Shown here: one piece after another, positions 24,608 to 33,487 of the stretch | Layout of the letters: each line of letters opens with the position of its first letter | How positions within the stretch are numbered: the stretch's first letter is position 1 | Assembly: GCA_021777035.1 (NCBI GenBank) | Contig: JAIQZR010000013.1 | Location: 1 to 44,480 of the forward strand | Length of the DNA stretch: 44,480 bases | Direction: 5' to 3' | DNA from: Candidatus Scalindua sp. | GTDB lineage: Bacteria > Planctomycetota > Brocadiia > Brocadiales > Scalinduaceae | Made by a program: the position numbers and the translations under genes | Notes under the pieces: model-generated | Database searches by the model: none | The model's input: the letters and a program-made list of their open reading frames with translations, nothing else | Told to the model about the DNA's origin: nothing

Positions 24608-27076
24608 CTATTTGTCCCGGAATTTCAGATAGTACGGATGAATGAGTTCTGTGCAAACCGAGACGATTATAAATGAGCATGCTATAATGAACGAGAATCC
24701 GAAAAGAATTGTTAGTTTGGCAAACAGATCCCAGGGATATTCTATAAAGGTTGATGATGTCCATATTGCCAGGCATATACCGATTCCAAATACCAGCGGT
24801 AAAATGGTAGCTGAAAACATTGATAACAGTGACGTGCGAGGGGTTGCCTGTTTAATTATCCAAATGAGAATAGTTATAGGGGCGATATATCTGCTGCCAA
24901 TTACTATAACCGTCATCGTTATTTGCTCGGCCAGAACTGAACCGAGGATAAAGCTATCTCGTAGTTCAAATATTTTTAAGTCGAATTCATTTCCGGGCAA
25001 AAGATATAGTGCCCAAATTACAAGTGTTACCATGCCCCCTTTTACAGCTACTGATGATTTTTCAGAAATAGACCTTACGGCTAGAAAAAGAGGGAAGGCC
25101 ACTATATGTGATACGTGGTTGATAGTGCCTGATGTTCCAAGATAGAAGAAGACAACCCACAAGGCTAGCCATACATCGAACGTTTTCCGTGTTCGGTGGT
25201 TTACAAAAGCTAATACTATTAAACTTAAGAGCAGTAAAATAGCTTTCACTCCCACGTTGAAAGGAGCTGCAATTATTGCGATACACGGAAACGCTCCGAC
25301 TATTCCATATCCGACAATGGATACTCTGTTTTTGTCCTGTCGTAATCTCCACAGGAGAAATATAATCCCGATGAATAGGGCCATTAATGACAAAGCCCAC
25401 CGGTCAGGTATGGTTATGGGATGGTAAACATGGTAGAAGGTCAGTCGTCTTATAGCCATACCGGCTAATATTGCAAAGAAAATTATCAGCCAGGATGAGT
25501 GGCGTGTTGCTCCCCATGAGAATAAAGGTATACATACAACCGCCCAGTTTAGAGGATGATAAGGATTAGTTACTATGAAAACTATTGAAAATATGAGTAT
25601 TAAAAAAAACGGTAGAGAAACGCTTTCTGAATAGATCTTTTCTTTTTTGGTAATTTTACCGTAATAGATTGGTAAGATTACCATGAGAATTAAGGCCAGA
25701 CCAATTTTTATGGGATTATCGAAAATATTGTTGGCACTGAACGGAAAGTGATTAGACGCATAGCTTAAAACTCCAAAATACAATTCAATACATGTCAATA
25801 TGCAGAGACAGCATAGCCACAAAATAACATATTTGATCTTAGAGTTTATTGTTTCTGAGTAGTCGCTACTGGAAAGAGCGACAAAAGCAAAGAGTGTTAT
25901 AGAACAAAGGGTTGCTAATACAATAAGTATGCATAAGGCAGGTGAACTCTCTCTTCCCATTTTAGTGAGACGGATCTTACGGAGTTCATCTAGATTTGAT
26001 ATACTGGAGTCACCAACAATTTTTTCAGAAAATTTATTTATCAATATAGAACGATTTTCAGGAGATAATGAAAGTAAATCAAGGGCCGGTAATGCGGGAG
26101 ACGCATAAAATGGGGAAACACCGGCTAAAATAGAGAGAGTAGGTGCCCAATCGATCTGGAGAATTTCTTTCGGTCCGCCTTTGTTAATCCCGGGACCTGA
26201 AAGGACAAATGGGGTATCTATAACAAATTCAGTGCGGTCTACGTGAAAGCCGTTGGTATCTATGCCATGTTCCGCAGTAATCAATACTATATCATTATCA
26301 GTAGTTAATTCTACAAGTTGACTCACATAGTTATCAAGTAGTTTGAGAGTTGGTAAATAGTTGGGTGAACGTGGCGTTTCAAGGTGCCCGATAAAGTCCA
26401 TTGTGACAAATTGGGCCACTGCAAGATCCCAATGCTCATTTTTCAGAAAATCATAGGTTTTATCAAAAGTATATTTAGCGTCTTCCAGGTACTGGCTAAA
26501 GAGAAAGCCTTTGGGTGTAAATGCGGACATATCAGTGTCTAGGCCATAAGCACCACGTAGGCAATCAGAACTGAAAATTACCGCACGCTTTCCTTGCTGA
26601 GTTACACGTCTGAACAGATTGTCATAAGCAGACCGTTTTACTGATGAAGCTGAAAAATCATCAATAATAGTAAAAGGGCTTGATATTGCACCTGCGAATA
26701 TTGCGTGATCTCCTGCAACGGACAAGGGTGTTGATATTACCCTGGAAATACCCCAGGCGGCTTTCTCTCTGAGACTGGAAATGAATGGCATATCTTCACT
26801 GAACATGGAATCCTTACGTGTAGAATCCAGGAGTATCACTAGCATTCGTCTATTCGATTTAAACAGATGTGGCGGATTGTCTGTCTTGCGAGTCCCTAAT
26901 TCCGTTTTAACCGATAACAGTTTGAAGCTGATATAACCTGCAGTGGTAAAGAAAATAAATAGTGCAAGCAGGAACAAGATGGATTTTGAATAGTTAGTCG
27001 ATGTGTATCTGTTTGTGAGTGGTAATTTCAATTTTAATCTTTTAAAGATTATTTGGTAAAGAATGGTTTGCTGCAC
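24608..27076 (-). CDS. Membrane alkaline-phosphatase-superfamily transferase, resembling GPI ethanolamine-phosphate transferases
   Basis: An 822-aa protein: one N-terminal helix (about 32-52), an alkaline-phosphatase-like catalytic domain (about 75-325) and about a dozen membrane helices (about 385-815). Metal and active-site positions visible are D84 (ILLDSTRKD), the nucleophile region S115-T116-P117, D227 and H231 (MDFIGH), E269-H270 (TAEHGID) and H278. The stretch IFAGAISSPFTIIDDFSAS (126-144) can be laid over the TTGSLPTFIDAGSNFAS stretch of eukaryotic PIG-O/PIG-N, which have the same helix-catalytic-multihelix architecture. E269 stands where those enzymes have Asp. It likely moves a phosphoethanolamine-type head group from a phospholipid to a surface glycan or lipid, with the catalytic domain outside. 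Start GTG at 27076. Its place in the glycan island supports this. Hydrolase activity is an alternative. Confidence 0.78.
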   Translation of the reverse strand: MQQTILYQIIFKRLKLKLPLTNRYTSTNYSKSILFLLALFIFFTTAGYISFKLLSVKTELGTRKTDNPPHLFKSNRRMLVILLDSTRKDSMFSEDMPFISSLREKAAWGISRVISTPLSVAGDHAIFAGAISSPFTIIDDFSASSVKRSAYDNLFRRVTQQGKRAVIFSSDCLRGAYGLDTDMSAFTPKGFLFSQYLEDAKYTFDKTYDFLKNEHWDLAVAQFVTMDFIGHLETPRSPNYLPTLKLLDNYVSQLVELTTDNDIVLITAEHGIDTNGFHVDRTEFVIDTPFVLSGPGINKGGPKEILQIDWAPTLSILAGVSPFYASPALPALDLLSLSPENRSILINKFSEKIVGDSSISNLDELRKIRLTKMGRESSPALCILIVLATLCSITLFAFVALSSSDYSETINSKIKYVILWLCCLCILTCIELYFGVLSYASNHFPFSANNIFDNPIKIGLALILMVILPIYYGKITKKEKIYSESVSLPFFLILIFSIVFIVTNPYHPLNWAVVCIPLFSWGATRHSSWLIIFFAILAGMAIRRLTFYHVYHPITIPDRWALSLMALFIGIIFLLWRLRQDKNRVSIVGYGIVGAFPCIAIIAAPFNVGVKAILLLLSLIVLAFVNHRTRKTFDVWLALWVVFFYLGTSGTINHVSHIVAFPLFLAVRSISEKSSVAVKGGMVTLVIWALYLLPGNEFDLKIFELRDSFILGSVLAEQITMTVIVIGSRYIAPITILIWIIKQATPRTSLLSMFSATILPLVFGIGICLAIWTSSTFIEYPWDLFAKLTILFGFSFIIACSFIIVSVCTELIHPYYLKFRDK

Positions 27077-27171
27077 TTGCTAGTAGGGTATAGGGATAAT
27101 GATAGTATTACAACCGGTAAAAAACAATATTTTTTTCTCGTCTTGGTTTCAATTGATTTTAACATTTTTAA

Positions 27172-27200
27172 TTGACGGATGTTCTCCTCCGACCTAAAAT
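27172..27200 (+). promoter_or_regulatory. Candidate sigma-70 promoter for the 27394 gene
   Basis: TTGACG at 27172-27177 and TAAAAT at 27195-27200 with a 17-base spacer. It lies in the 317-base divergent gap 27077-27393 between the phosphotransferase gene and the membrane-protein gene. It would leave an untranslated leader of nearly 190 bases with no hairpin I can recognise. Nothing else is seen in this gap. Confidence 0.4.
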
Positions 27201-27393
27201 AACCTCTGTTCATGATCCTGCCTCCAAAACCGCTCAAGGTGAAACATCATATGTGAGTGGATCGAAAGGAATAATAACTTTTGTCCTGAAGTTTCTATAA
27301 ATAGATTTCTCACCAGAAAGCTTCTAAAGATTCAGAGTGCCTTCAAGAATGTGGCCTCTACACAAATCTCAATAAGAATAGTTGTTCTAAATT

Positions 27394-28092
27394 ATGAAAA
27401 AAGATAGAATCATCTTTTCAGGTACGATTCTGCTTGGTATGATCTTGGCTTTAGCTGGATTTATCATTCCACCGGATAAAATTGTGCCAATTATAGGTAA
27501 GTACTATGCGCACACAGAACTGGATGATGCTATAAGAGGGGTATACATTCAGAAAATAAGAGTGTTGGAAATAGATATTATTATCATCGGTATTATCATT
27601 TCAGGCGCCGCATTCAAGCTCTCTTACCTGATGGAAAAATTGTCGAAATTAGTAGATTATATAAAGACGGAGAATAAACGAATAGCAAAGACCTTGATTA
27701 TTCTTGTTTCTATCTATTTTCTGTTTTCCGGTCTGGTTACGTTCGCGCCGGAGATACTGAGCATGCAATACAATATTTTGTATAAAAGCGGCCTGACCGA
27801 TGAAGAAAAAAGAGGGATGGTTGAGGGAGAGTTTTATGGATTTGTCAGGAGGTGCAGGCAATTAATTCCTGCGGACGCGCATGTGCTTTTACTTGACAAC
27901 ACAAAACACAAACACGGTGTCACCAGCTACTATCTTTACCCGCGAAAACTTTACTTCAACCCATCAGATATTACTACTATTGATGGGATTAATCTTGATT
28001 GGATCAAAGAGAACAATATCACATGGTACGTTAATTATGCTCCTGTCAACTTTGATCTTAATCATGCAGAGATAGGAGCACTAAAGTATTAG
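27394..28092 (+). CDS. Membrane protein of unknown function
   Basis: I do not recognise this 232-aa protein. It has hydrophobic helices near 7-27, 57-77 and 97-118, with basic residues between the second and third. A soluble C-terminal part (about 125-232) contains CRQLIPADAHVLLLDN, YYLYPRKLYFNPSD (187-200) and WYVNY. The YYLYPRKLYF-type sequence recurs in my memory of uncharacterised proteins beside GT39-like glycosyltransferases, and such a gene does follow at 28546. Three helices plus an outside domain would fit a partner or regulator of that transferase. No ribosome site stands out before the ATG. Confidence 0.65.
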   Translation: MKKDRIIFSGTILLGMILALAGFIIPPDKIVPIIGKYYAHTELDDAIRGVYIQKIRVLEIDIIIIGIIISGAAFKLSYLMEKLSKLVDYIKTENKRIAKTLIILVSIYFLFSGLVTFAPEILSMQYNILYKSGLTDEEKRGMVEGEFYGFVRRCRQLIPADAHVLLLDNTKHKHGVTSYYLYPRKLYFNPSDITTIDGINLDWIKENNITWYVNYAPVNFDLNHAEIGALKY

Positions 28093-28317
28093 TCTACTCA
28101 AATTGGAAGGATGGTATGAAGAATAGACTTCTGGTTGAGTATAATAAGATAACTGGGCATTCCCCCATTTATCAAATCTTTTTATTAGTTCCAAAACGAC
28201 GTCCTTATTACCTAATGCATGATTGTTTTTTTCCAGTGGATCGGTATCTAAATTATAGAGGTCCAACCTTCCCCTCCCCCCCGGATAGCTTCGCAGCAAT
28301 TTTCATTGCCAGCGTCC
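28081..28317 (-). pseudogene. C-terminal remnant of a sulfatase
   Basis: The minus strand encodes about 72 residues that read like the end of a type I sulfatase: KLLRSYPGG, then GRLDLYNLDTDPLEKNNHA (compare the usual 'LYDLENDPGE-NLA'), then KRFDKW and AQLSYY, a usual sulfatase finish. Just upstream the frame has GRW-Q, then a TGA stop at 28303-28305. No catalytic domain with the C/S-X-P-X-R site is found in either frame. It overlaps the end of the membrane-protein gene by 12 bases. I take it as a decayed gene. The remainder, 28318-28545, holds nothing I can recognise. Confidence 0.65.
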
Positions 28318-28545
28318 TTGATTGTGAGTTTTTGTGGGTTGTCCAGGTAAGTGATAAAACTCAAATGTTAAGGACAAGATTGGAGAATGAAAAAGAGGTA
28401 AACAATACTGGAATATAGTTTTTCTTTTAATTAGAAAGAGTGACTGCCAGCCTGGAACAGTTATGCCTTTATACTGGAAGTGGTGGATAGCCTACCTGCA
28501 TCGTTCAGGCGAGTACACACCCTACCTGAGAAATAATAGAATGTT

Positions 28546-29970
28546 ATGTTAATAGTTAAACTGCTTCTTTCAATCCTGGTAATTTACCTTATAGGGTTTG
28601 CTGCCCTCAAGTATGTTTTGCCGGATGTAAGGCGGCACATATTGGGAAAACTGGCTTTGTCTTTTGGCCTGGGTACCGGCGTAATCTCCCTGGTCATGGT
28701 CTTAATGTTTCACGCGAGAATTGAGGTTGACCGTACTAATTTATTTTTATTCTTTGCGCCTGTTTTGATCGGTTTTTTCTACGCGGAGGGTAAGCTGAAA
28801 CTCAGACGAAACATGTCGCAAGCAGATATTCACTTCTTCACTCCTTTTCTCCCAAAAGATATTAATCTTTTAGAGATATTTTTAATCGTAATAATTGTGG
28901 TGAGTGTTGGGCTGGTCTCCTTTCAGGCCCTGTTCAAGCCGATGTTTACCTATGATGCGATGTCGATATGGGCATTAAAGGCAAAAATTTTTTTTAAGGA
29001 GCAGACGATTTTTACAGATGATTTTTATAATCCAGATCGTCTGCATTATCATCCGAAATATCCGTTATTGATACCATTAGTAGAAAACTGGATTTATCAT
29101 TGTCTGGGATCTGTTAATGACAAATTAGTAAAGATAATCTTTCCTCTCTTTTATATTTCACTGATATCGATGTTTTATACTACACAGAGAAGATTTTTTT
29201 CACGACAGTACTCATTGATTTTCACTGCGTTATTAGCAACGATTCCTGCCTTTGTCCGCTCGGATAAAGGTGGTGCCGCTTTTTCAGGCAACGCGGACAT
29301 ACCACTGGCATTTTTTTATACAACCGGTGTAATTTACCTGTTCTGTTGGATGAAAGAGAGAAAGAGAGAAGATTTATTTGTTAGCGCCGTTTTCTCAGGT
29401 CTGGCAATATTTACAAAAAATGAAGGGTTGGGCCTTTTTGCCATTACTGTTTTTTGCTTATCTCTTTTTATTTTTTTCAATTCTAAGAAGGGTATTGTCA
29501 GGCAAAATATTACATCTTTTTCGGCATACATTATAATACCAATGTTAATCGCATTGCCATGGTTAATTCTTTCAATGGGAATGCCCATATTTGTAGAGGA
29601 AGAGAACTATTCCGGATATCTCAATTTGGGCACTATTATTGGTAATGTTTCCAGGATACCGGTGATTTTATCATCGTTTTTTCTTGAGCTTATGGATATC
29701 AGGCGCTGGAATATTTTCTGGGTACTGTTTGGTGTAGCAGTGATTGGCAGTTTTAAATTTATCTTAAAATCTTCAGTGAAATACATTTTTTTAATACTGA
29801 TACTTGATTTTTGCCTGTTTGTGCTGGTTTATATCATTACCCCCTGGGATCTCAAAGAGCTTATCCCATGCAGTATGACACGGCTCGTCATTCAGATAAC
29901 TCCAATAGCGGTTTTCATTACTTCTCTACAGATAAGTATGATCCTGGATTACAGAAATGGCAGATTCTAA
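28546..29970 (+). CDS. GT39-like membrane glycosyltransferase (GT-C fold)
   Basis: A 474-aa multi-helix membrane protein of the dolichyl/polyprenyl-phosphate-sugar dependent glycosyltransferase type. After three or four N-terminal helices comes TYDAMSIWALKAK with D137, the first-loop acidic residue expected for GT-C catalysis. HPKYPLLIPL follows at 169-178. About ten further helices follow, with FSGNADIPLAFFY and GLAIFTKNEGL, and an outside loop near the C-terminus reads TPWDLKELIPCSMTRLVIQ. Such proteins add a sugar from a lipid-phosphate carrier on the outer face of the membrane. The ATG follows a weak region without a clear ribosome site. It is the last gene of the glycan island before housekeeping genes begin. 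Confidence 0.8.
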   Translation: MLIVKLLLSILVIYLIGFAALKYVLPDVRRHILGKLALSFGLGTGVISLVMVLMFHARIEVDRTNLFLFFAPVLIGFFYAEGKLKLRRNMSQADIHFFTPFLPKDINLLEIFLIVIIVVSVGLVSFQALFKPMFTYDAMSIWALKAKIFFKEQTIFTDDFYNPDRLHYHPKYPLLIPLVENWIYHCLGSVNDKLVKIIFPLFYISLISMFYTTQRRFFSRQYSLIFTALLATIPAFVRSDKGGAAFSGNADIPLAFFYTTGVIYLFCWMKERKREDLFVSAVFSGLAIFTKNEGLGLFAITVFCLSLFIFFNSKKGIVRQNITSFSAYIIIPMLIALPWLILSMGMPIFVEEENYSGYLNLGTIIGNVSRIPVILSSFFLELMDIRRWNIFWVLFGVAVIGSFKFILKSSVKYIFLILILDFCLFVLVYIITPWDLKELIPCSMTRLVIQITPIAVFITSLQISMILDYRNGRF

Positions 29971-30088
29971 TACATTTAAAAACTTGACTGTGGTTTTATT
30001 GAATTGAGGGATTGTAAATTGCTTTATATTGTGTATTATTTAATGTCAGTATAGCTGATCAGAAAAACTTTGAAATTAGTCGTATGTG

Positions 30089-31039
30089 ATGACAGCCGGA
30101 AAGAAAATTATTGTAGTAGCCTTAGGTGGTAATGCGCTTGTACAGGAGGGTGAAAAAGGTACAATAGGGGAGCAGTTTGCAAATACACGGAAAAGTATTA
30201 CAGGAATAGTCCAATGCATAAAAAAGGGATTTGAGGTCGTAATTACACATGGCAACGGGCCTCAAGTAGGCAATATGCTGTTAAGAACAGAGCTGAGCCG
30301 GGACAAGGTACCGGAGCTTCCTCTGGGAATATGTGTCGCAGATACAGAAGGTGCGATTGGATATATGATCCAGCAGACAATGGTCAACGGCCTGCTGAAA
30401 GAGCAAATAAATAAGTGTGTCGTTACTGTTTTAACTCAAGTGATAGTTGATAAGGATGATAGCGCTTTCAGGAATCCGAGCAAGCCGATAGGTTCATTTT
30501 TTACCGCTGATGAAGCAGGGGAAATTATTAATGAGAAGGGCTGGGCGATGGTTGAAGATAGCCATAGAGGTTACAGAAGAGTAGTTGCCTCTCCCATGCC
30601 TGTCAAAATTGTGGAGAGAGAGTCGATTAAAAAGCTCTTAGTATCTGGTGAAGTTGTTATTGCCGCAGGCGGCGGGGGAATACCGGTGATTGTGGAAGAA
30701 GATGGGTCTCTGGAGGGCGCAGATGTTGTCGTAGATAAGGATCTTGCTTCGAGTATCTTGGCATTGGACATAAAGGCTGATTACCTGATGATGCTTACAG
30801 GTGTTGAAAATGTTTGTCTGGATTATGGCGGATCTGATCAAAAACCACTTGGATCCATTACTGTTGAAGAGGCGGAAAGATATATGGCTGAAGGACACTT
30901 TCCTCCCGGTAGTATGGGGCCGAAGATCCAGGCTGCTATAAACTTCTTAAAAGGTGGTGGCGAATCTGCTTTTATTACTGCTATAGACAAGGTATGGGAA
31001 GCAATTGCTGGTAAAACAGGTACAAGGATAGTTCCGTAG
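30089..31039 (+). CDS. arcC: Carbamate kinase
   Basis: Interconverts carbamoyl phosphate plus ADP with ATP plus ammonium/bicarbonate via carbamate; a cytoplasmic enzyme. The amino-acid-kinase fold signatures are complete: VVALGGNALVQEG at the N-terminus, VITHGNGPQVGNML, IVAAGGGGIPV (here VIAAGGGGIPVI), VVDKDLASSILA, LMMLTGVENV and PPGSMGPKIQAAI. The length of about 316 aa is typical. The GTG at 30086 and ATG at 30089 are adjacent possible starts. No arginine deiminase or ornithine carbamoyltransferase gene is nearby, so the ATP-forming arginine pathway is not indicated; catabolism of carbamoyl phosphate from another source, or reverse synthesis, is possible. carAB lie 4.5 kb downstream. Confidence 0.95.
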   Translation: MTAGKKIIVVALGGNALVQEGEKGTIGEQFANTRKSITGIVQCIKKGFEVVITHGNGPQVGNMLLRTELSRDKVPELPLGICVADTEGAIGYMIQQTMVNGLLKEQINKCVVTVLTQVIVDKDDSAFRNPSKPIGSFFTADEAGEIINEKGWAMVEDSHRGYRRVVASPMPVKIVERESIKKLLVSGEVVIAAGGGGIPVIVEEDGSLEGADVVVDKDLASSILALDIKADYLMMLTGVENVCLDYGGSDQKPLGSITVEEAERYMAEGHFPPGSMGPKIQAAINFLKGGGESAFITAIDKVWEAIAGKTGTRIVP

Positions 31040-31134
31040 TGATGCGGAGAAGAAACTTTTAGAAGTAAACGACAGCAGTGTGTGGCTGGCAATGCATAAA
31101 TAGCACACGTTAAGTGGTTTACAGGGAATAATAT

Positions 31135-32037
31135 ATGACAGTTGAGACAAATGAACATTACAAATCCGGATTTGTAACTATATGGGGACGGCCAAATGTA
31201 GGCAAGTCAACACTTCTTAATAGGCTTGTTGGTGAAAAGGTAGCTATTGTCACGCCAAGGCCGCAAACTACACGTAATAGAATTTCGGGGATTTGTGAGA
31301 CGGAAGAGGGGCAGCTTGTATTCCTTGATACACCGGGAATATTGAAACCAAAGCAGAAACTGGATGAATATCTGGTGAAGTCTGCACGCTCCTGCCTTAG
31401 AGATGCTGATGTCGTCTTATTCGTTGTAGATGGTACCACGCCTCCGCACAGTGATGATAAACGTGCTGCAAAACTGATACGCAACGTTAATAAGGACATC
31501 TTGCTGGTAATCAATAAATTGGATATTGCAGATATACCAAATCTTGATGCTATTATTGCAGAATATAAAAAGCTTGGGAATTATATAGGTGGTGTTGCCG
31601 TTTCTGCTATAACGCAAATTAATATTCCAATATTGATTAAAAAAATATTTGAACTAATGCCGGAGAACCCTGCTTACTATCCGGAAGGTACCGTAACGGA
31701 TCAGCAGGACAAGCTGGCAATTGCAGAGCTTGTCCGGGAACAGGTACTGTTATCTGTAAGGCAGGAAATACCGCATGGTGTGGCGGTGGTGGTAAATGAG
31801 TTTGTGCCAAGAAGCGACGAACTTGATTATATATCTGCAAATGTATATGTGGAAAAGCAACGCCATAAATTGATTGTTGTCGGTGGGAACGGGCAAATGC
31901 TGAAAGAGATAGGAAGAAAGTCACGGGAAGGTATCCAGGAACTTTTAGGCAAAAAGGTTTATCTGGATCTCTGGGTCAAAGTCAGCGAAAATTGGAGAAA
32001 AGATGAAGCTGCACTAGACCGTTTTGGATATAAGTAA
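31135..32037 (+). CDS. era: GTPase Era
   Basis: Essential 16S rRNA-binding GTPase of 30S ribosome assembly. G1 is GRPNVGKS (18-25), the switch region PRPQTTRNRISGI, G3 DTPG (65-68) and G4 NKLD (127-130). The C-terminal KH RNA-binding domain is shown by the VEKQRHKLIVVGGNGQMLKEIG segment and the ending YLDLWVKVSENWRKDEA. The length of 300 aa is standard. The gene stands 95 bases after carbamate kinase and is followed 34 bases later by a small phosphatase gene; usual neighbours (rnc, ybeY, recO) are absent. Confidence 0.97.
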   Translation: MTVETNEHYKSGFVTIWGRPNVGKSTLLNRLVGEKVAIVTPRPQTTRNRISGICETEEGQLVFLDTPGILKPKQKLDEYLVKSARSCLRDADVVLFVVDGTTPPHSDDKRAAKLIRNVNKDILLVINKLDIADIPNLDAIIAEYKKLGNYIGGVAVSAITQINIPILIKKIFELMPENPAYYPEGTVTDQQDKLAIAELVREQVLLSVRQEIPHGVAVVVNEFVPRSDELDYISANVYVEKQRHKLIVVGGNGQMLKEIGRKSREGIQELLGKKVYLDLWVKVSENWRKDEAALDRFGYK

Positions 32038-32071
32038 AGCATTGAAAAATCAAGGAAAAAGGAGATGGATT

Positions 32072-32638
32072 ATGTATTTTCAGGTCAGGGTTTTATCTAC
32101 TGCATGTTTGGCATTGTTTATTGTGGTTAACGTATTTGCAAGTAACAATGATATGGACATGCAGAGTAGATCATTTATAAGACAGGTTGTTGGTTCGCCA
32201 CTAATAAGCTTGCCAAATGGCCAGGTGCCGTTTGATGGCATTCTGACTGGTGGTCAACCGACCTTTGATCAGATAAAACAGGCTGCTGAGACAGGATTTA
32301 AAACCGTCGTTAATCTCAGGACTGACAATGAGTTGCCTGACCCTGCGCAGGAAAGATCCTGGGTTGAAGATCCCGGAATGCAGTATATCCACATTCCTGT
32401 AGTCGTAACAGGGGGGCTCACACCGCAAAATGCCAAAGTGCTTGCGGGGGTACTTTCTAAGTCTGAAAACTATCCAATGATAGTCCACTGTAAAAGTGGG
32501 GAACGTGTCGGTGCACTGTTTGCGCTTAAGGCATTTCACATTGATGAAAAGGAGATAGAAGAGGCACTTGCAATTGGTGAGAGGGCGGGGATGGTTAGGC
32601 TTGCCCCTACTGTCAGGAAAATATTAGAGAACTATTAA
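32072..32638 (+). CDS. Exported dual-specificity phosphatase-like protein (DUF442/BLH type)
   Basis: A 188-aa protein with a signal peptide (about 1-23, ending VFAS) and a small cysteine-phosphatase-like domain. ILTGGQPTFDQIKQAAETGFKTVVNLR (57-83) and the active loop HCKSGERVG with C140 and R145 match the beta-lactamase-hydrolase-like/DUF442 group, in which the loop is C-x-x-G-x-R. A periplasmic or anammoxosomal location is inferred. The ATG at 32072 is preferred: GGAG lies 8 bases before it and the signal peptide then starts correctly. A TTG at 32024 would overlap era and bury the signal. Substrate unknown; related proteins are linked to sulfide or phosphate metabolism. Confidence 0.85.
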   Translation: MYFQVRVLSTACLALFIVVNVFASNNDMDMQSRSFIRQVVGSPLISLPNGQVPFDGILTGGQPTFDQIKQAAETGFKTVVNLRTDNELPDPAQERSWVEDPGMQYIHIPVVVTGGLTPQNAKVLAGVLSKSENYPMIVHCKSGERVGALFALKAFHIDEKEIEEALAIGERAGMVRLAPTVRKILENY

Positions 32639-32687
32639 ATTTTTTCAAAGCCTATTTCATCACCCTTAACCGAAGTTAGACAGGCAA

Positions 32688-32729
32688 AAGTTGTAACTCT
32701 AATGATTACAACTTATTATAATTTTTTTT
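32688..32729 (+). terminator. Probable bidirectional terminator between convergent units
   Basis: Nine-base inverted repeat AAGTTGTAA (32688-32696) and TTACAACTT (32706-32714), loop of nine, followed by ATTATAA and eight T. The stem is AT-rich, so it is of moderate strength. It separates era/phosphatase from the minus-strand aquaporin operon. Confidence 0.6.
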
Positions 32730-32782
32730 AACGAGAAGCCTACCAGGAAAGTTTAAAGAGAAAACTATAACTTTGGCAGTAA

Positions 32783-33478
32783 TCACTTCTTTTCTTCACT
32801 CTTCCGTGTAAAGACCTTGCCATAGAGAAATCCGGCGGCAATCGCCCCGGATACTGGCCCTAACCACCAGACATAATGGTAATTGAAATGACCGGAAACT
32901 ACTGCAGGGCCAAAAACACGCATCGGATTAAGTGCGCCTCCGCTGAACGGTGTGCTGACAAACACACCAAACGAGTATACTAAACCAATTGCGACTCCGG
33001 CAAGAACCTTTGATGTTCTTCTGTCAACAGCAGTTGCATATATGGTAAATACAAACAGGAAGGCGGCTATACACTCTATTAATGCCGCCTTCCAGAATAC
33101 AACTCCTTCTCCCAACGTGCACGTACCTAAGTAAACCGTATTAACAGCATCCGGAAATAGTATTTTTAAAAAAAATGCTGCCATTACCGCGCCCGTCATT
33201 TGAGACATTATATAGTAGGCGGCGGTGCCGGCATACATCCTCCCTGTTGCCCAGTAAGAGATCGTTACTGCCGGGTTTATGTGAGAACCTGAAACGTAAC
33301 TTGTTGCGTATACAACAGCGACTATCACAACGCCAAATGCAGTTATCACCCACACCGGAACAGCCCCCTGCCCTCCTGTCATCTTTACGGAATGCTCTGC
33401 GCATATTGCCCCGGCGCCTATGAAGACAATCAAAAGCGTTCCTAATATTTCGGCTATATATTTACTGTATCTATTCAT
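32783..33478 (-). CDS. Aquaporin / major intrinsic protein with altered second NPA motif
   Basis: Six-helix channel for water or small neutral solutes, 231 aa. The first half has SGSHINPAVT with NPA at 68-70. The second half has FSGGALNPMRVFGPAVV: the second motif is NPM (184-186) and the selectivity-filter arginine R187 is kept. The helix-5 filter position, aligned on P177, is V172, not the His of water-specific AqpZ. A wider, non-AqpZ pore is therefore likely (glycerol, ammonia or similar small solutes); this is inference. The C-terminus is basic and short. It starts only 9 bases after ribBA stops and thus appears to be the third gene of a pgsA-ribBA-aquaporin transcript. Confidence 0.92.
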   Translation of the reverse strand: MNRYSKYIAEILGTLLIVFIGAGAICAEHSVKMTGGQGAVPVWVITAFGVVIVAVVYATSYVSGSHINPAVTISYWATGRMYAGTAAYYIMSQMTGAVMAAFFLKILFPDAVNTVYLGTCTLGEGVVFWKAALIECIAAFLFVFTIYATAVDRRTSKVLAGVAIGLVYSFGVFVSTPFSGGALNPMRVFGPAVVSGHFNYHYVWWLGPVSGAIAAGFLYGKVFTRKSEEKK

Positions 33479-33487
33479 TTATGATAA

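Noticed and set aside
28436-28545. Possible tRNA or small RNA before the GT39-like gene
   Set aside because: No cloverleaf, T-loop or acceptor stem can be drawn and there is no terminator.
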